Shown in pieces: positions 1 to 6,347 of a stretch of DNA of 7,271 nt. The notes beneath the pieces are model-generated. The model ran no database searches and had not been told where the DNA came from. It worked only from the letters and a program-made list of their open reading frames with translations. Position 1 is the first letter of the stretch. The number at the start of each line of letters is the position of its first letter. The position numbers and the translations under genes are program-made. This DNA comes from Bacteroides_E sp964583185 (lineage in GTDB: Bacteria; Bacteroidota; Bacteroidia; Bacteroidales; Bacteroidaceae), in contig CAZOVL010000110.1 of assembly GCA_964583185.1 (NCBI GenBank), positions 1 to 7,271 of the forward strand, written 5' to 3'.

Positions 1-138
1 GGTCCGTCTCTTTGTTACTGGGAGTCTGGATCTGGCTCCTGGGGCTGTACTAATAATCCCAATGAGGCTAATCACATGGGAACTTATACTTGGTGTTGCA
101 ATTGTGCTAAAGCAAGAGATTCTTGTGGTAATTTATAA
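1..138 (+). CDS. NVEALA-type Cys-rich secreted peptide, C-terminal part (5' end outside window)
   Basis: Frame 1 is open from the first base to TAA at 136-138, giving 45 C-terminal residues. They are rich in Gly, Ser, Asn, Trp and Cys, with six cysteines at fragment residues 5, 16, 32, 33, 35 and 42, including a C-C-x-C cluster. This matches the variable Cys-rich tail of NVEALA-family peptides of Bacteroidales, which have a short hydrophobic leader followed by an N-(V/I)-E-x-L motif. The leader and motif are upstream of the window, so the family call rests on composition and on context: the same arrangement of peptide, hairpin and propeller lipoprotein recurs at 5975-6348+, where the leader and motif are visible. 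The cysteines suggest disulfides in an exported peptide. The family's molecular function is not established as far as I know. G+C is high for this window (34 of the first 60 bases). Confidence 0.6.
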   Translation, partial: GPSLCYWESGSGSWGCTNNPNEANHMGTYTWCCNCAKARDSCGNL

Positions 139-147
139 ACGATTATG

Positions 148-169
148 AGGGAGGATTAATTTTCTCCCT
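148..169 (+). promoter_or_regulatory. Hairpin between NVEALA-type peptide gene and propeller gene (copy 1)
   Basis: The arms 148-155 and 162-169 pair over 8 bp (one G-T wobble) around a 6-base loop; a further G-T pair at 147/170 is possible. The 5' arm is purine-rich and the 3' arm pyrimidine-rich. The stem begins 9 bases after the peptide stop codon and ends 15 bases before the propeller ATG at 185. No T-tract follows, so it is not a textbook intrinsic terminator. An mRNA-stabilising end, partial attenuator or translational control element for the downstream gene are all possible. A similar hairpin lies in the same position at 6307-6332. Confidence 0.55.
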
Positions 170-184
170 TAAATAAAACAAAGC

Positions 185-1414
185 ATGAAGAAGTTAATAT
201 TTCTTATTGGCATTTTATTGTTAGTTTCCTGTAATACTAAAACCAAGAAACAGAACGTTAATGATATTCTGGTAGCAGAGGCCATTGGAGAATATCATTT
301 ATTGGATATGGATATGTTTGTGGATACTATTATATACATTCCTTTAGAAACAACGGATAGTATCCTGTTGGGCGAAATAAAACAGTTAATAGTAGAAAAC
401 AATAAAATAATAGTAACCGATGGTAATTCATGTAAAGTATTTGGTATTAATGGCTCATATTTATACGACATAGGTAAAAGAGGAGAAGGTCCTGAGGAAT
501 TTCTACTTGTTCGATCCCTTGATTTTTTCTCGTCAGAAGATAAATTGTTGATTGATGTATATCCTAATAAATATTTATTGTTTGATTTTCTCCAGAAAAA
601 CATAAGCACATTAAAGCGACCTGTTATAGAAGATGAATATGTATTTGGTGAAACTGTGTTTTTATCATCTGATTATTTTCTTTCAGATCGGTTATCATAT
701 ACAAAGATAAGTGATAAGGTGCTTCTTTGGGGGAGCAAAAGCGGTGAGACAAGTGATTTTCTGTTATTTTCAAATGAGCAATCTTATGAGAAAACACTAA
801 GCAGTTATAGTTCTTTTGAAGTCTCTAAAATGTTTCGTTATGAAAACAAATTACGCTTCTATAAAGAACTAAATGATACCATATTCTCTGTAGATAAGGA
901 CAAAAGTATAAGTCCAGCTTATACCTTTAAACTTGGCAAATACAAGGTAACACCCGATTTGTTTTTAAGTAGAGATGAGTCCAAACTTCCGACAAAAGTT
1001 TGGCCACTTAATCTGTTGGAATCAAAGGAATATTTGTTTATAGAGTTCTCTTTCAATAATTATGCACCAGAACCTTTTGACTTCATACAAAAATACAGTA
1101 CTGGTCATGAAGTAACAAAAACAAACACCAATGTATTTTCTGTTTTTAACAAAGAAACAGGGGAATTAAAGTTAATGAAGCAACCCATAAAGAGAAAGCA
1201 GGGTTTCAAAAATAACATCGATGGAGGATTAGTATTTTGGCCTTCTTATATCTCATCCAACGACGAAATGATCACTTTTTGCAATTCGTATGAGTTCTTG
1301 GAACATTTTGAGAATGTCAAAGATGTCCCTCCACATATCTCCGAATTGATAAATAGAATTGAACAGGACAGTAACCCGATAGTGATAGTGGCAAAATTAA
1401 AAGAGATGCAATAA
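185..1414 (+). CDS. 6-bladed beta-propeller lipoprotein (first of four)
   Basis: This 409-residue protein starts with a type II signal peptide: a K2-K3 n-region, a hydrophobic core, and lipobox L13-V14-S15-C16, so the mature protein should be lipid-anchored at C16. It belongs to the Bacteroidales 6-bladed beta-propeller family (DUF5128/DUF4934-like). Landmarks are I-P-L-E-T-T-D-S at 52-59, the signature G-K-R-G-E-G-P-E-E-F at 97-106, N-D-T-I-F-S at 230-235, a late blade strand L-L-E-S-K-E-Y-L-F at 277-285, and an N-P-I-V terminal strand near 397. Length is normal for the family, so it looks complete and intact. Function is unknown; propellers of this type usually bind something rather than catalyse. 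It lies 46 bases after the NVEALA-type gene, suggesting co-transcription. Sampled lines give about 37% G+C, well above the next propeller. Confidence 0.88.
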   Translation: MKKLIFLIGILLLVSCNTKTKKQNVNDILVAEAIGEYHLLDMDMFVDTIIYIPLETTDSILLGEIKQLIVENNKIIVTDGNSCKVFGINGSYLYDIGKRGEGPEEFLLVRSLDFFSSEDKLLIDVYPNKYLLFDFLQKNISTLKRPVIEDEYVFGETVFLSSDYFLSDRLSYTKISDKVLLWGSKSGETSDFLLFSNEQSYEKTLSSYSSFEVSKMFRYENKLRFYKELNDTIFSVDKDKSISPAYTFKLGKYKVTPDLFLSRDESKLPTKVWPLNLLESKEYLFIEFSFNNYAPEPFDFIQKYSTGHEVTKTNTNVFSVFNKETGELKLMKQPIKRKQGFKNNIDGGLVFWPSYISSNDEMITFCNSYEFLEHFENVKDVPPHISELINRIEQDSNPIVIVAKLKEMQ

Positions 1415-1417
1415 GGT

Positions 1418-1459
1418 ACTATCTCTTCGAAGATGCTAGTTCTAACTTGAAGGGATAGT
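1418..1459 (+). promoter_or_regulatory. Imperfect inverted repeat after first propeller gene
   Basis: Arms 1418-1428 and 1449-1459 pair over 11 bp with a single T-G wobble, and two more weak pairs (1429-1430 with 1447-1448) narrow the loop to 16 bases. The repeat begins three bases after the TAA at 1412-1414. It could be a terminator or a processing/stability stem between the first and second propeller genes. It is not followed by a run of T (the next bases are gtctggaaaaaagg), so Rho-independent termination is not assured. Confidence 0.45.
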
Positions 1460-1496
1460 GTCTGGAAAAAAGGTGGAATTTTAAATAGGTCAAGCT

Positions 1497-2747
1497 ATGA
1501 AAATGAAGTTTTTTTTATTGATTTTATTAATAATGTTTATTTTCTCATGTAGAAGAAAAACAAAAACAGTTATATCTGATTTTCGAGATGTTGACATCTC
1601 CCTATATGCCAAAGATGTTCAAGAACTCCAAATAGATGAGAGTTCGGAGAGAACAGCTCTATCAATTAATATACCTCATATTGCCAATGAAAATGTATTT
1701 CTTAAACTATCGGCTTTTGTAGATTCAATTGAGTACATAAAGTTGGAGAATATTGAAAACTCTGAAATTGGAGTAATTGACAAGATAGATATAAAACATG
1801 ATACTATATATATATTGGATCGATATAAGACTAAATCACTTAAGAGGTTTAGTCTTAAAGGGAAATATATTGATGCAATCGGTAATATGGGAGAAGGACC
1901 TACTGAATATAATGAACCAACAGATTTCATTTTAACAGATAAAAATATAATACTTTTTGATCAATTTAAATGTAGATTGATGTTTTTTAATTTAGATGGT
2001 ACCTATTTGTATAGTAAAAAAAGTCCTTTCTTATTTTTAAAATTCCATCAATTCTCAGAGAATCAATACATTTTCTATTCTTTAGATGCGGACAATGATC
2101 ATCTACCTTCAATACTTAATTACGCAATCATTCAAAGTGATTCTAGTTTCATGGTAAAGAATAAAGCGTTCTATAGGGATAAAACAAAATCATTGAGCTT
2201 CTATAATGAAACAAATTTTTCTCCTCAAGAGGATAAGATTCTTTATCATCCTCCTTTTAATGATACTATTTTCTCTATTTCTTCATCAAATAAAGTGGCT
2301 GTTGAATATATAATAAATTTTAGTGATAAGACTATTCCAAACGAATATTTGCTATTAAAAAATAGAGATAAATTTCTGAAAGAAATGAGGAGGGATAATT
2401 ATATTTCCTTTTCAGGTACCTTTTTTGAATTAGAAAAATATTTGTTTTTAGCCTTTCAGAAAAAAACATTAAATTATAATGTTATCTATAATAAGATAAA
2501 TAATACAATCCAATATGGCTCTATTATGGAAAATGATATTAATCTGATTTTCCCATTTAGTAATATTAAATATGCATATGACAACACACTTGTTGGTTAT
2601 TTTAGTCCTTCTGAGTTATTAGCACGAACTGACATGATTGACATAGATATTCTAAAGAAACAAATAGGAGAAAAAGGGCTAGAATTATTGAGTCAAATGA
2701 AATACGATGATAATCCGTATCTTTTGTTTTTTCATTTTAAAAATTAG
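1497..2747 (+). CDS. 6-bladed beta-propeller lipoprotein (second)
   Basis: This is a 416-residue lipoprotein of the same family as its neighbours. The signal peptide has lipobox I15-F16-S17-C18 (Ile instead of the usual Leu at -3). M3 at 1503 is an equally good start and would leave the lipobox intact. Family landmarks are E-Y-I-K-L at 79-83, the signature G-N-M-G-E-G-P-T-E-Y at 129-138, N-D-T-I-F-S at 255-260, a late strand L-E-K-Y-L-F-L at 312-318, and the terminal D-D-N-P-Y-L at 404-409. It carries about 30 more residues before the first blade than the preceding copy. The gene is complete and probably functional; its ligand is unknown. It starts 82 bases after the first propeller gene. Sampled lines give only 22-23% G+C, much lower than the upstream copy, so the pair is not a recent tandem duplication. 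Confidence 0.87.
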   Translation: MKMKFFLLILLIMFIFSCRRKTKTVISDFRDVDISLYAKDVQELQIDESSERTALSINIPHIANENVFLKLSAFVDSIEYIKLENIENSEIGVIDKIDIKHDTIYILDRYKTKSLKRFSLKGKYIDAIGNMGEGPTEYNEPTDFILTDKNIILFDQFKCRLMFFNLDGTYLYSKKSPFLFLKFHQFSENQYIFYSLDADNDHLPSILNYAIIQSDSSFMVKNKAFYRDKTKSLSFYNETNFSPQEDKILYHPPFNDTIFSISSSNKVAVEYIINFSDKTIPNEYLLLKNRDKFLKEMRRDNYISFSGTFFELEKYLFLAFQKKTLNYNVIYNKINNTIQYGSIMENDINLIFPFSNIKYAYDNTLVGYFSPSELLARTDMIDIDILKKQIGEKGLELLSQMKYDDNPYLLFFHFKN

Positions 2748-2886
2748 AAGATTATAGTTTTATAAGTATCTATTAAAATGTTGCTTAACTAATTGTCCAA
2801 AATAAATTAGGATATCCAATCAAATTGTTATGACTTAAAATCAATTATTGCTTTAATGTACCACGGGTTAAATATTAATATTAAAA

Positions 2887-4086
2887 ATGAAAAAGATATA
2901 TTCACCAATCTTCTTGATCTTCTTATTCGTTTTTTATATGTGCAGTAAATCCACTATAAAGAATGGAGAAGATATTTTAGAAATAGATATTACAAATCTT
3001 CCAAAAAAAACGATAGGTTATGGAGATTCAATCTATTTAAAGTCTAGTAGAGTTGTTGAATTAGCAACAACGGATGCTAGTTTAATTGGACAAATACATC
3101 AACTTGAGATTTTTGATAATAAAATTTATATTTTAGATGGCTTGACATCTACTATATTAGTTTATGACTTAGATGGTCGCTACGTGAATAAAATAGGAAT
3201 GAAAGGTTCAGGAGGTGGAGAATATTTGAATGTAAACTCTTTTTATATTGATGAAAAAGAAAACACTATAAATATTGTAGATAATTTAAGATCTACAGTT
3301 CTTCGATATAGTAAAGAAGGACACTTTATGCAAAAGATAGGACATAACAATTCATCTTTGAATTTTGCTAAGAAAATAAAAGTAATTGGCGATTTGTTAT
3401 TTTGCTATGCTGCAACTAATTGGGATGGTAATAATATGTATTTCATAGCTGATAAAAATAACTTGTCGAAACTAAAAGAAGTTAGAAAATATGTGGGAAA
3501 TTACACTGTAACAAGAAGTTTTAATTTCTCCAATCAACCTTTTGCTTGTATTGATGGGGAATTACATTTTAGCTCCTTATTTACGGATACTATATTTTCT
3601 TATAAAAATGATACTATATTTCCTTGCATCATAATAAAAAATAAGCCCAACGTAAGCTCAACAATATTAAATAAGAGATTAGAAGATTGCCAGTATGACT
3701 ATCGATATATTATAAAAGAAATATTAAGAGAAAACACCTATAATACAGGAATACTTAATTATTTTGAAAACAAAAGATACGTTTTATGCGATTTTATGGT
3801 AAAAGATAAGCCAATAGAGGCGATATTATGGGATAAAATAAAAAAACAAGGAATATATCTTGATGATTATTCATATGGTCTGGGTCTTTCCTATTTTATT
3901 TCTACATCTAACAACACTATTATTCGAGTTTGGGACGCAATGGATATACATCTATTCCAAGAAGAATTGACTAAAAATAAAACCTTAGAAAGTGAATATC
4001 CAGTGGAAATAATAGAATTAATAAATAGCTATAATTCCGAAGAAGATAACCCTATCTTACTTTTATATGAATTTAAAGAAGATTGA
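2887..4086 (+). CDS. 6-bladed beta-propeller lipoprotein (third, variant signature)
   Basis: This 399-residue protein has a hydrophobic signal and a probable but unusual lipobox F16-Y17-M18-C19; signal and Cys spacing fit, but F at -3 and M at -1 are not preferred. Family landmarks are V-E-L-A-T-T-D at 57-63, the signature G-M-K-G-S-G-G-G-E-Y at 104-113, in which the usual Pro is replaced by Gly, T-D-T-I-F-S at 233-238 with a second D-T-I-F at 242-245, and the terminal D-N-P-I-L-L-L-Y-E-F at 387-396. Overall length is normal and the frame is unbroken. It follows a 139-base gap with no convincing promoter match (I looked for the Bacteroides TAnnTTTG box), so it may be read through from upstream. 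Function is unknown. Sampled G+C is about 27%. Confidence 0.85.
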   Translation: MKKIYSPIFLIFLFVFYMCSKSTIKNGEDILEIDITNLPKKTIGYGDSIYLKSSRVVELATTDASLIGQIHQLEIFDNKIYILDGLTSTILVYDLDGRYVNKIGMKGSGGGEYLNVNSFYIDEKENTINIVDNLRSTVLRYSKEGHFMQKIGHNNSSLNFAKKIKVIGDLLFCYAATNWDGNNMYFIADKNNLSKLKEVRKYVGNYTVTRSFNFSNQPFACIDGELHFSSLFTDTIFSYKNDTIFPCIIIKNKPNVSSTILNKRLEDCQYDYRYIIKEILRENTYNTGILNYFENKRYVLCDFMVKDKPIEAILWDKIKKQGIYLDDYSYGLGLSYFISTSNNTIIRVWDAMDIHLFQEELTKNKTLESEYPVEIIELINSYNSEEDNPILLLYEFKED

Positions 4087-4103
4087 TAACATAAAGTGAG
4101 GTT

Positions 4104-4136
4104 TTTCTTTAATTTGGATAGCTGAAATTAAAGAAA
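4104..4136 (+). terminator. Perfect 12-bp inverted repeat, possible terminator of propeller cluster
   Basis: Arm 4104-4115 (TTTCTTTAATTT) is exactly complementary to 4125-4136 (AAATTAAAGAAA) around a 9-base loop, starting 17 bases after the third propeller stop codon. The stem is long but nearly all A/T and is not followed by a T-tract on either side, so strength and mechanism are uncertain. It lies at the start of the 193-base gap 4087-4279, the longest in the window. I see no other clear feature in that gap: no tRNA, no open frame of note and no clean TAnnTTTG promoter box. The gap is still the likeliest transcription boundary in the window. Confidence 0.45.
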
Positions 4137-4279
4137 CAAGGTTAACTTAGTCTAAAAAAGAATGACAAGGAAAGATTAAGACATCTAAAGCGGAGATTCT
4201 GCTAATCGTCAAAAAGATTGAATATAATATGTGCTGATATGTATAAATATATTGCTTGAGTCATAAAAATAAAATGTAA

Positions 4280-4834
4280 ATGAAAAAAATAAGATGTAAA
4301 TTGTTAATGACACCATTAACAATTGTTTTTATGCTCGAATATGCTTGTCAAAACAAAAACAAGGAAGATTGGAAAGCCAATAATAAAGAACACATATTGG
4401 AGAAGCTTTCGTTTGATATTAGCAAACAGAAGACATTAGATAATTCAGACTCTATAACAATAAGAGAAATTTCTAATACTAAAACCACCAAGATATCTAG
4501 ACTAGTAGAGACTGATAAGTTGTTTGTCTTTAGGTACTCATATAAAAAAACAGAATTCCAAAAAGTTTATAATAAAGATAATGGGGTTTATTTGGATGGA
4601 ATATCATTAAACTCTGAATGTTTTACTAGTAAAATCTATGCTAGCTATAAAAGGTACTTAGTTTCAATTGTCTCTACAGAATATTTAGACAGTATTCTAC
4701 TCATAAAAAGCAGAGATTCTAAAGCATGGAATAAGATAATTCTTTCTGCTCATCCTATAATAAAGAAAATATTACTTAACTCCACAGAAGGAGAGACTGA
4801 TGATTATATTATTATTTATGATCTTAATATATAA
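4280..4834 (+). CDS. Short lipoprotein-like protein, probable truncated relative of the propeller family
   Basis: The 184-residue product has a basic n-region and hydrophobic stretch ending at Y21-A22-C23, a poor lipobox because E20 sits at -3, so lipidation is doubtful. It lacks the G-x-x-G-x-G-P-x-E-Y signature and the D-T-I-F-S motif of its neighbours. Two stretches do resemble their C-terminal regions. L-V-E-T-D-K-L-F-V-F at 75-84 followed by V-Y-N-K-D-N-G at 96-102 parallels L-L-E-S-K-E-Y-L-F-I then V-F-N-K-E-T-G in the first propeller. The ending T-D-D-Y-I-I-I-Y-D-L at 173-182 parallels D-N-P-I-L-L-L-Y-E-F in the third. I infer a propeller gene that has lost its N-terminal blades but kept a signal sequence. 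It may be a decaying copy or a small stand-alone protein. An in-frame ATG-TAA (4274-4279) directly abuts the ATG. It likely forms an operon with the adaptor 21 bases downstream. Confidence 0.7.
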   Translation: MKKIRCKLLMTPLTIVFMLEYACQNKNKEDWKANNKEHILEKLSFDISKQKTLDNSDSITIREISNTKTTKISRLVETDKLFVFRYSYKKTEFQKVYNKDNGVYLDGISLNSECFTSKIYASYKRYLVSIVSTEYLDSILLIKSRDSKAWNKIILSAHPIIKKILLNSTEGETDDYIIIYDLNI

Positions 4835-4855
4835 AAGATACCAATCTCAATAAAT

Positions 4856-5920
4856 ATGAAACACCACCTATTGATTATAACTGTTTTATTTGTTTTATTA
4901 CAATCTTGTTCTAATAAAAAAATCATTGAAAACGACTCTATAGATAAAAATGAGAAAGAAGCAGTAACAGATAAACCTGCAGAAGTAAAAGCAATGTTAA
5001 TGGAGTTTACAGATTTCAATTATGAACTGATGTCAAATGGAACAGTGGAAGCCATACGCAAAGCTGATTTAAGATTTCAAAGTCAAGAAGTCATAAGTAA
5101 GGTGTATGTGAAAAATGGATTACAAGTGGAGGCTGGTCAAATGATAGCTGAACTGGATAAATATAAATTGGAAAGTAGTTTGCGTTCAGCTCAAGATGCT
5201 AAAGATAGAGCTTTACTTGATTTGCAGGATGTCTTAATTGGACAAGGATATAAATTAAAGGATTCGATAAATATTCCTGATAACGTTATGAAAATAGCTA
5301 AGATTAGAAGTAATTACGACCAGAGTATTAACAATTATTCAATAGCTAAATACAATTTGGAACAAAGCACACTTCGTGCACCTTTCAAAGGTGTTATAGC
5401 TAACTTATGGAATAAAGAGCATAATTATCCATCGGGGGAGGTCTTTTGTACAATCTTGGATAATAAAAACTTTGAGATATTATTTCATGTTTTGGAAACC
5501 GAAATAAACTTAATTAAACTGAATGATAAAATTTTAGCTTCTCCGTTTTCAACTTCAGACTATGTAGTTGAAGGACATATTACTGAAATTAACCCAAGTG
5601 TAGGTCACAACGGAATGATTCGTGTTAAAGCAACGATTCCAAATAAAGAAAGTAAAATTTATGAAGGAATGAATGTAAAAGTAAGGGTACAACGTCTTTT
5701 AGGAAAGCAACTTGTCGTTCCTAAATCAGCATTATTACTACGTTCTAATAGAAAAATAATTTTTACCCTAAAAAATAACAGGGCAATGTGGAATTATGTG
5801 GAAACGGCACAGGAGAATTCTGAAAGTTATGTAGTGACTGAAGGTATAAATGTAGGAGATAGTGTGATTTATGAAGGAAATATAAATTTGGCACATGAAA
5901 GTCCAGTAATAATCAAATAA
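4856..5920 (+). CDS. RND/HlyD-family efflux periplasmic adaptor lipoprotein (membrane fusion protein)
   Basis: This 354-residue protein has a type II signal with lipobox L15-Q16-S17-C18, so it should be lipid-anchored in the periplasm. Domain order is that of MFP/HlyD adaptors. The first half of the lipoyl domain is at about 60-102 (V-K-N-G-L-Q-V-E-A-G-Q at 85-95). The alpha-helical hairpin is at about 103-170. The second lipoyl half is at 171-202, with the hallmark L-R-A-P-F-K-G-V-I-A at 173-182. A beta-barrel at about 205-285 includes Y-E-G-M-N-V-K-V at 269-276, and the membrane-proximal domain runs from L-V-V-P-K-S-A-L at 286-293 to the end. Such proteins bridge an inner-membrane RND or ABC pump to a TolC-like outer-membrane channel. 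Neither partner is in the window; they may lie elsewhere. It is intact, with G+C near 37% in sampled lines. It might serve peptide export here, but this is inferred only from neighbourhood. Confidence 0.92.
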   Translation: MKHHLLIITVLFVLLQSCSNKKIIENDSIDKNEKEAVTDKPAEVKAMLMEFTDFNYELMSNGTVEAIRKADLRFQSQEVISKVYVKNGLQVEAGQMIAELDKYKLESSLRSAQDAKDRALLDLQDVLIGQGYKLKDSINIPDNVMKIAKIRSNYDQSINNYSIAKYNLEQSTLRAPFKGVIANLWNKEHNYPSGEVFCTILDNKNFEILFHVLETEINLIKLNDKILASPFSTSDYVVEGHITEINPSVGHNGMIRVKATIPNKESKIYEGMNVKVRVQRLLGKQLVVPKSALLLRSNRKIIFTLKNNRAMWNYVETAQENSESYVVTEGINVGDSVIYEGNINLAHESPVIIK

Positions 5921-5974
5921 CTAAGAAAGAAAGAATGGAATTAACTAATAGAAATAAGAATTAAATCAATAACA

Positions 5975-6289
5975 ATGAAAAAAACTTTTAGGAGGACTAA
6001 TAGTCCTGATAATAACTACAATTGCTATATTTAATGTGAATTTTAACTCTCAAAGATCTGGTTTGTCGTTATTAAGTTTAGCCAACATTGAAGATTTGAC
6101 ACAAGAAAGTAGTAGTGGATCTGAAAGTGTTTTTATTACTGATATAGGTACCTGTCCATGGGACTGTAGAGATATTCTTATTTCTGTAAATCCTACCGAC
6201 AAGATTGTATTGGTGTAGGTTCTTTATCTTGTCAGGCTGGTACGTATAATGTTTATAAGTATGCTGGACCATGTTATGAGACTAGATAG
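5975..6289 (+). pseudogene. NVEALA-family Cys-rich secreted peptide gene, interrupted by two compensating frameshifts
   Basis: From ATG 5975 the frame stops at 6032-6034. A shift right after the seven-A run 5978-5984 gives M-K-K then L-L-G-G-L-I-V-L-I-I-T-T-I-A, a typical NVEALA leader. It continues with F-N-V-N-F-N-S-Q and the family motif L-A-N-I-E-D-L-T-Q, and this frame stays open to TAG 6216-6218. A second shift somewhere in about 6170-6185, consistent with one missing base, enters the frame ending at TAG 6287-6289. That frame encodes C-K-S-Y-R-Q-D-C-I-G-V-G-S-L-S-C and a final P-C-Y-E-T-R. The last frame equals that of the ATG, so the shifts cancel. The repaired peptide would be about 104 residues with six cysteines, the same number as in the peptide tail at 1-138. 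Causes could be real decay, homopolymer read errors, or slippage. The 60-codon frame from GTG 6036 would lack the leader and is not a likely gene by itself. Confidence 0.75.
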
Positions 6290-6306
6290 TTTTTGTGTCT
6301 AATTTT

Positions 6307-6332
6307 CAAGAGAGTATATTTTTACTCTCTTG
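6307..6332 (+). promoter_or_regulatory. Hairpin between NVEALA-type gene and propeller gene (copy 2)
   Basis: CAAGAGAGTA (6307-6316) is perfectly complementary to TACTCTCTTG (6323-6332), giving a 10-bp stem with a 6-base loop. It starts 17 bases after the peptide stop at 6287-6289 and ends 15 bases before the propeller ATG at 6348. Position, loop size, and purine-rich 5' versus pyrimidine-rich 3' arm match the hairpin at 148-169. No T-tract follows. Its closeness to the start codon makes an effect on translation or on relative expression of the two genes plausible. Confidence 0.6.
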
Positions 6333-6347
6333 TGTAAGAAATATATT

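Noticed and set aside
295..609. Minus-strand frame of 104 codons
   Set aside because: It lies wholly antisense to the first propeller, covering its conserved signature, and has no recognisable features of its own.
1676..1930. Minus-strand frame of 84 codons
   Set aside because: Antisense to the conserved first-blade region of the second propeller; a shadow of that coding sequence.
2871..2882. 12-base palindrome AATATTAATATT just before the third propeller start
   Set aside because: Pure A/T palindromes this short are expected by chance in such AT-rich DNA, and nothing else supports a site.
4087..4279. Possible promoter or remnant gene in the 193-base gap
   Set aside because: I found no clean TAnnTTTG/-33 pair and no coding-like frame. 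A short similarity between gcggagattct here and gcagagattct inside the next gene is too small to mean duplication.
4816..5019. Minus-strand frame of 67 codons spanning the junction between the short lipoprotein-like gene and the adaptor
   Set aside because: It mostly mirrors the adaptor's signal peptide and linker and shows no family signal.
6036..6218. Open frame of 60 codons from GTG as a stand-alone small gene
   Set aside because: Coding-like sequence extends upstream of the GTG as a hydrophobic NVEALA leader in the same frame, and the Cys-rich tail continues downstream in another frame. It is the middle of a frameshifted gene.
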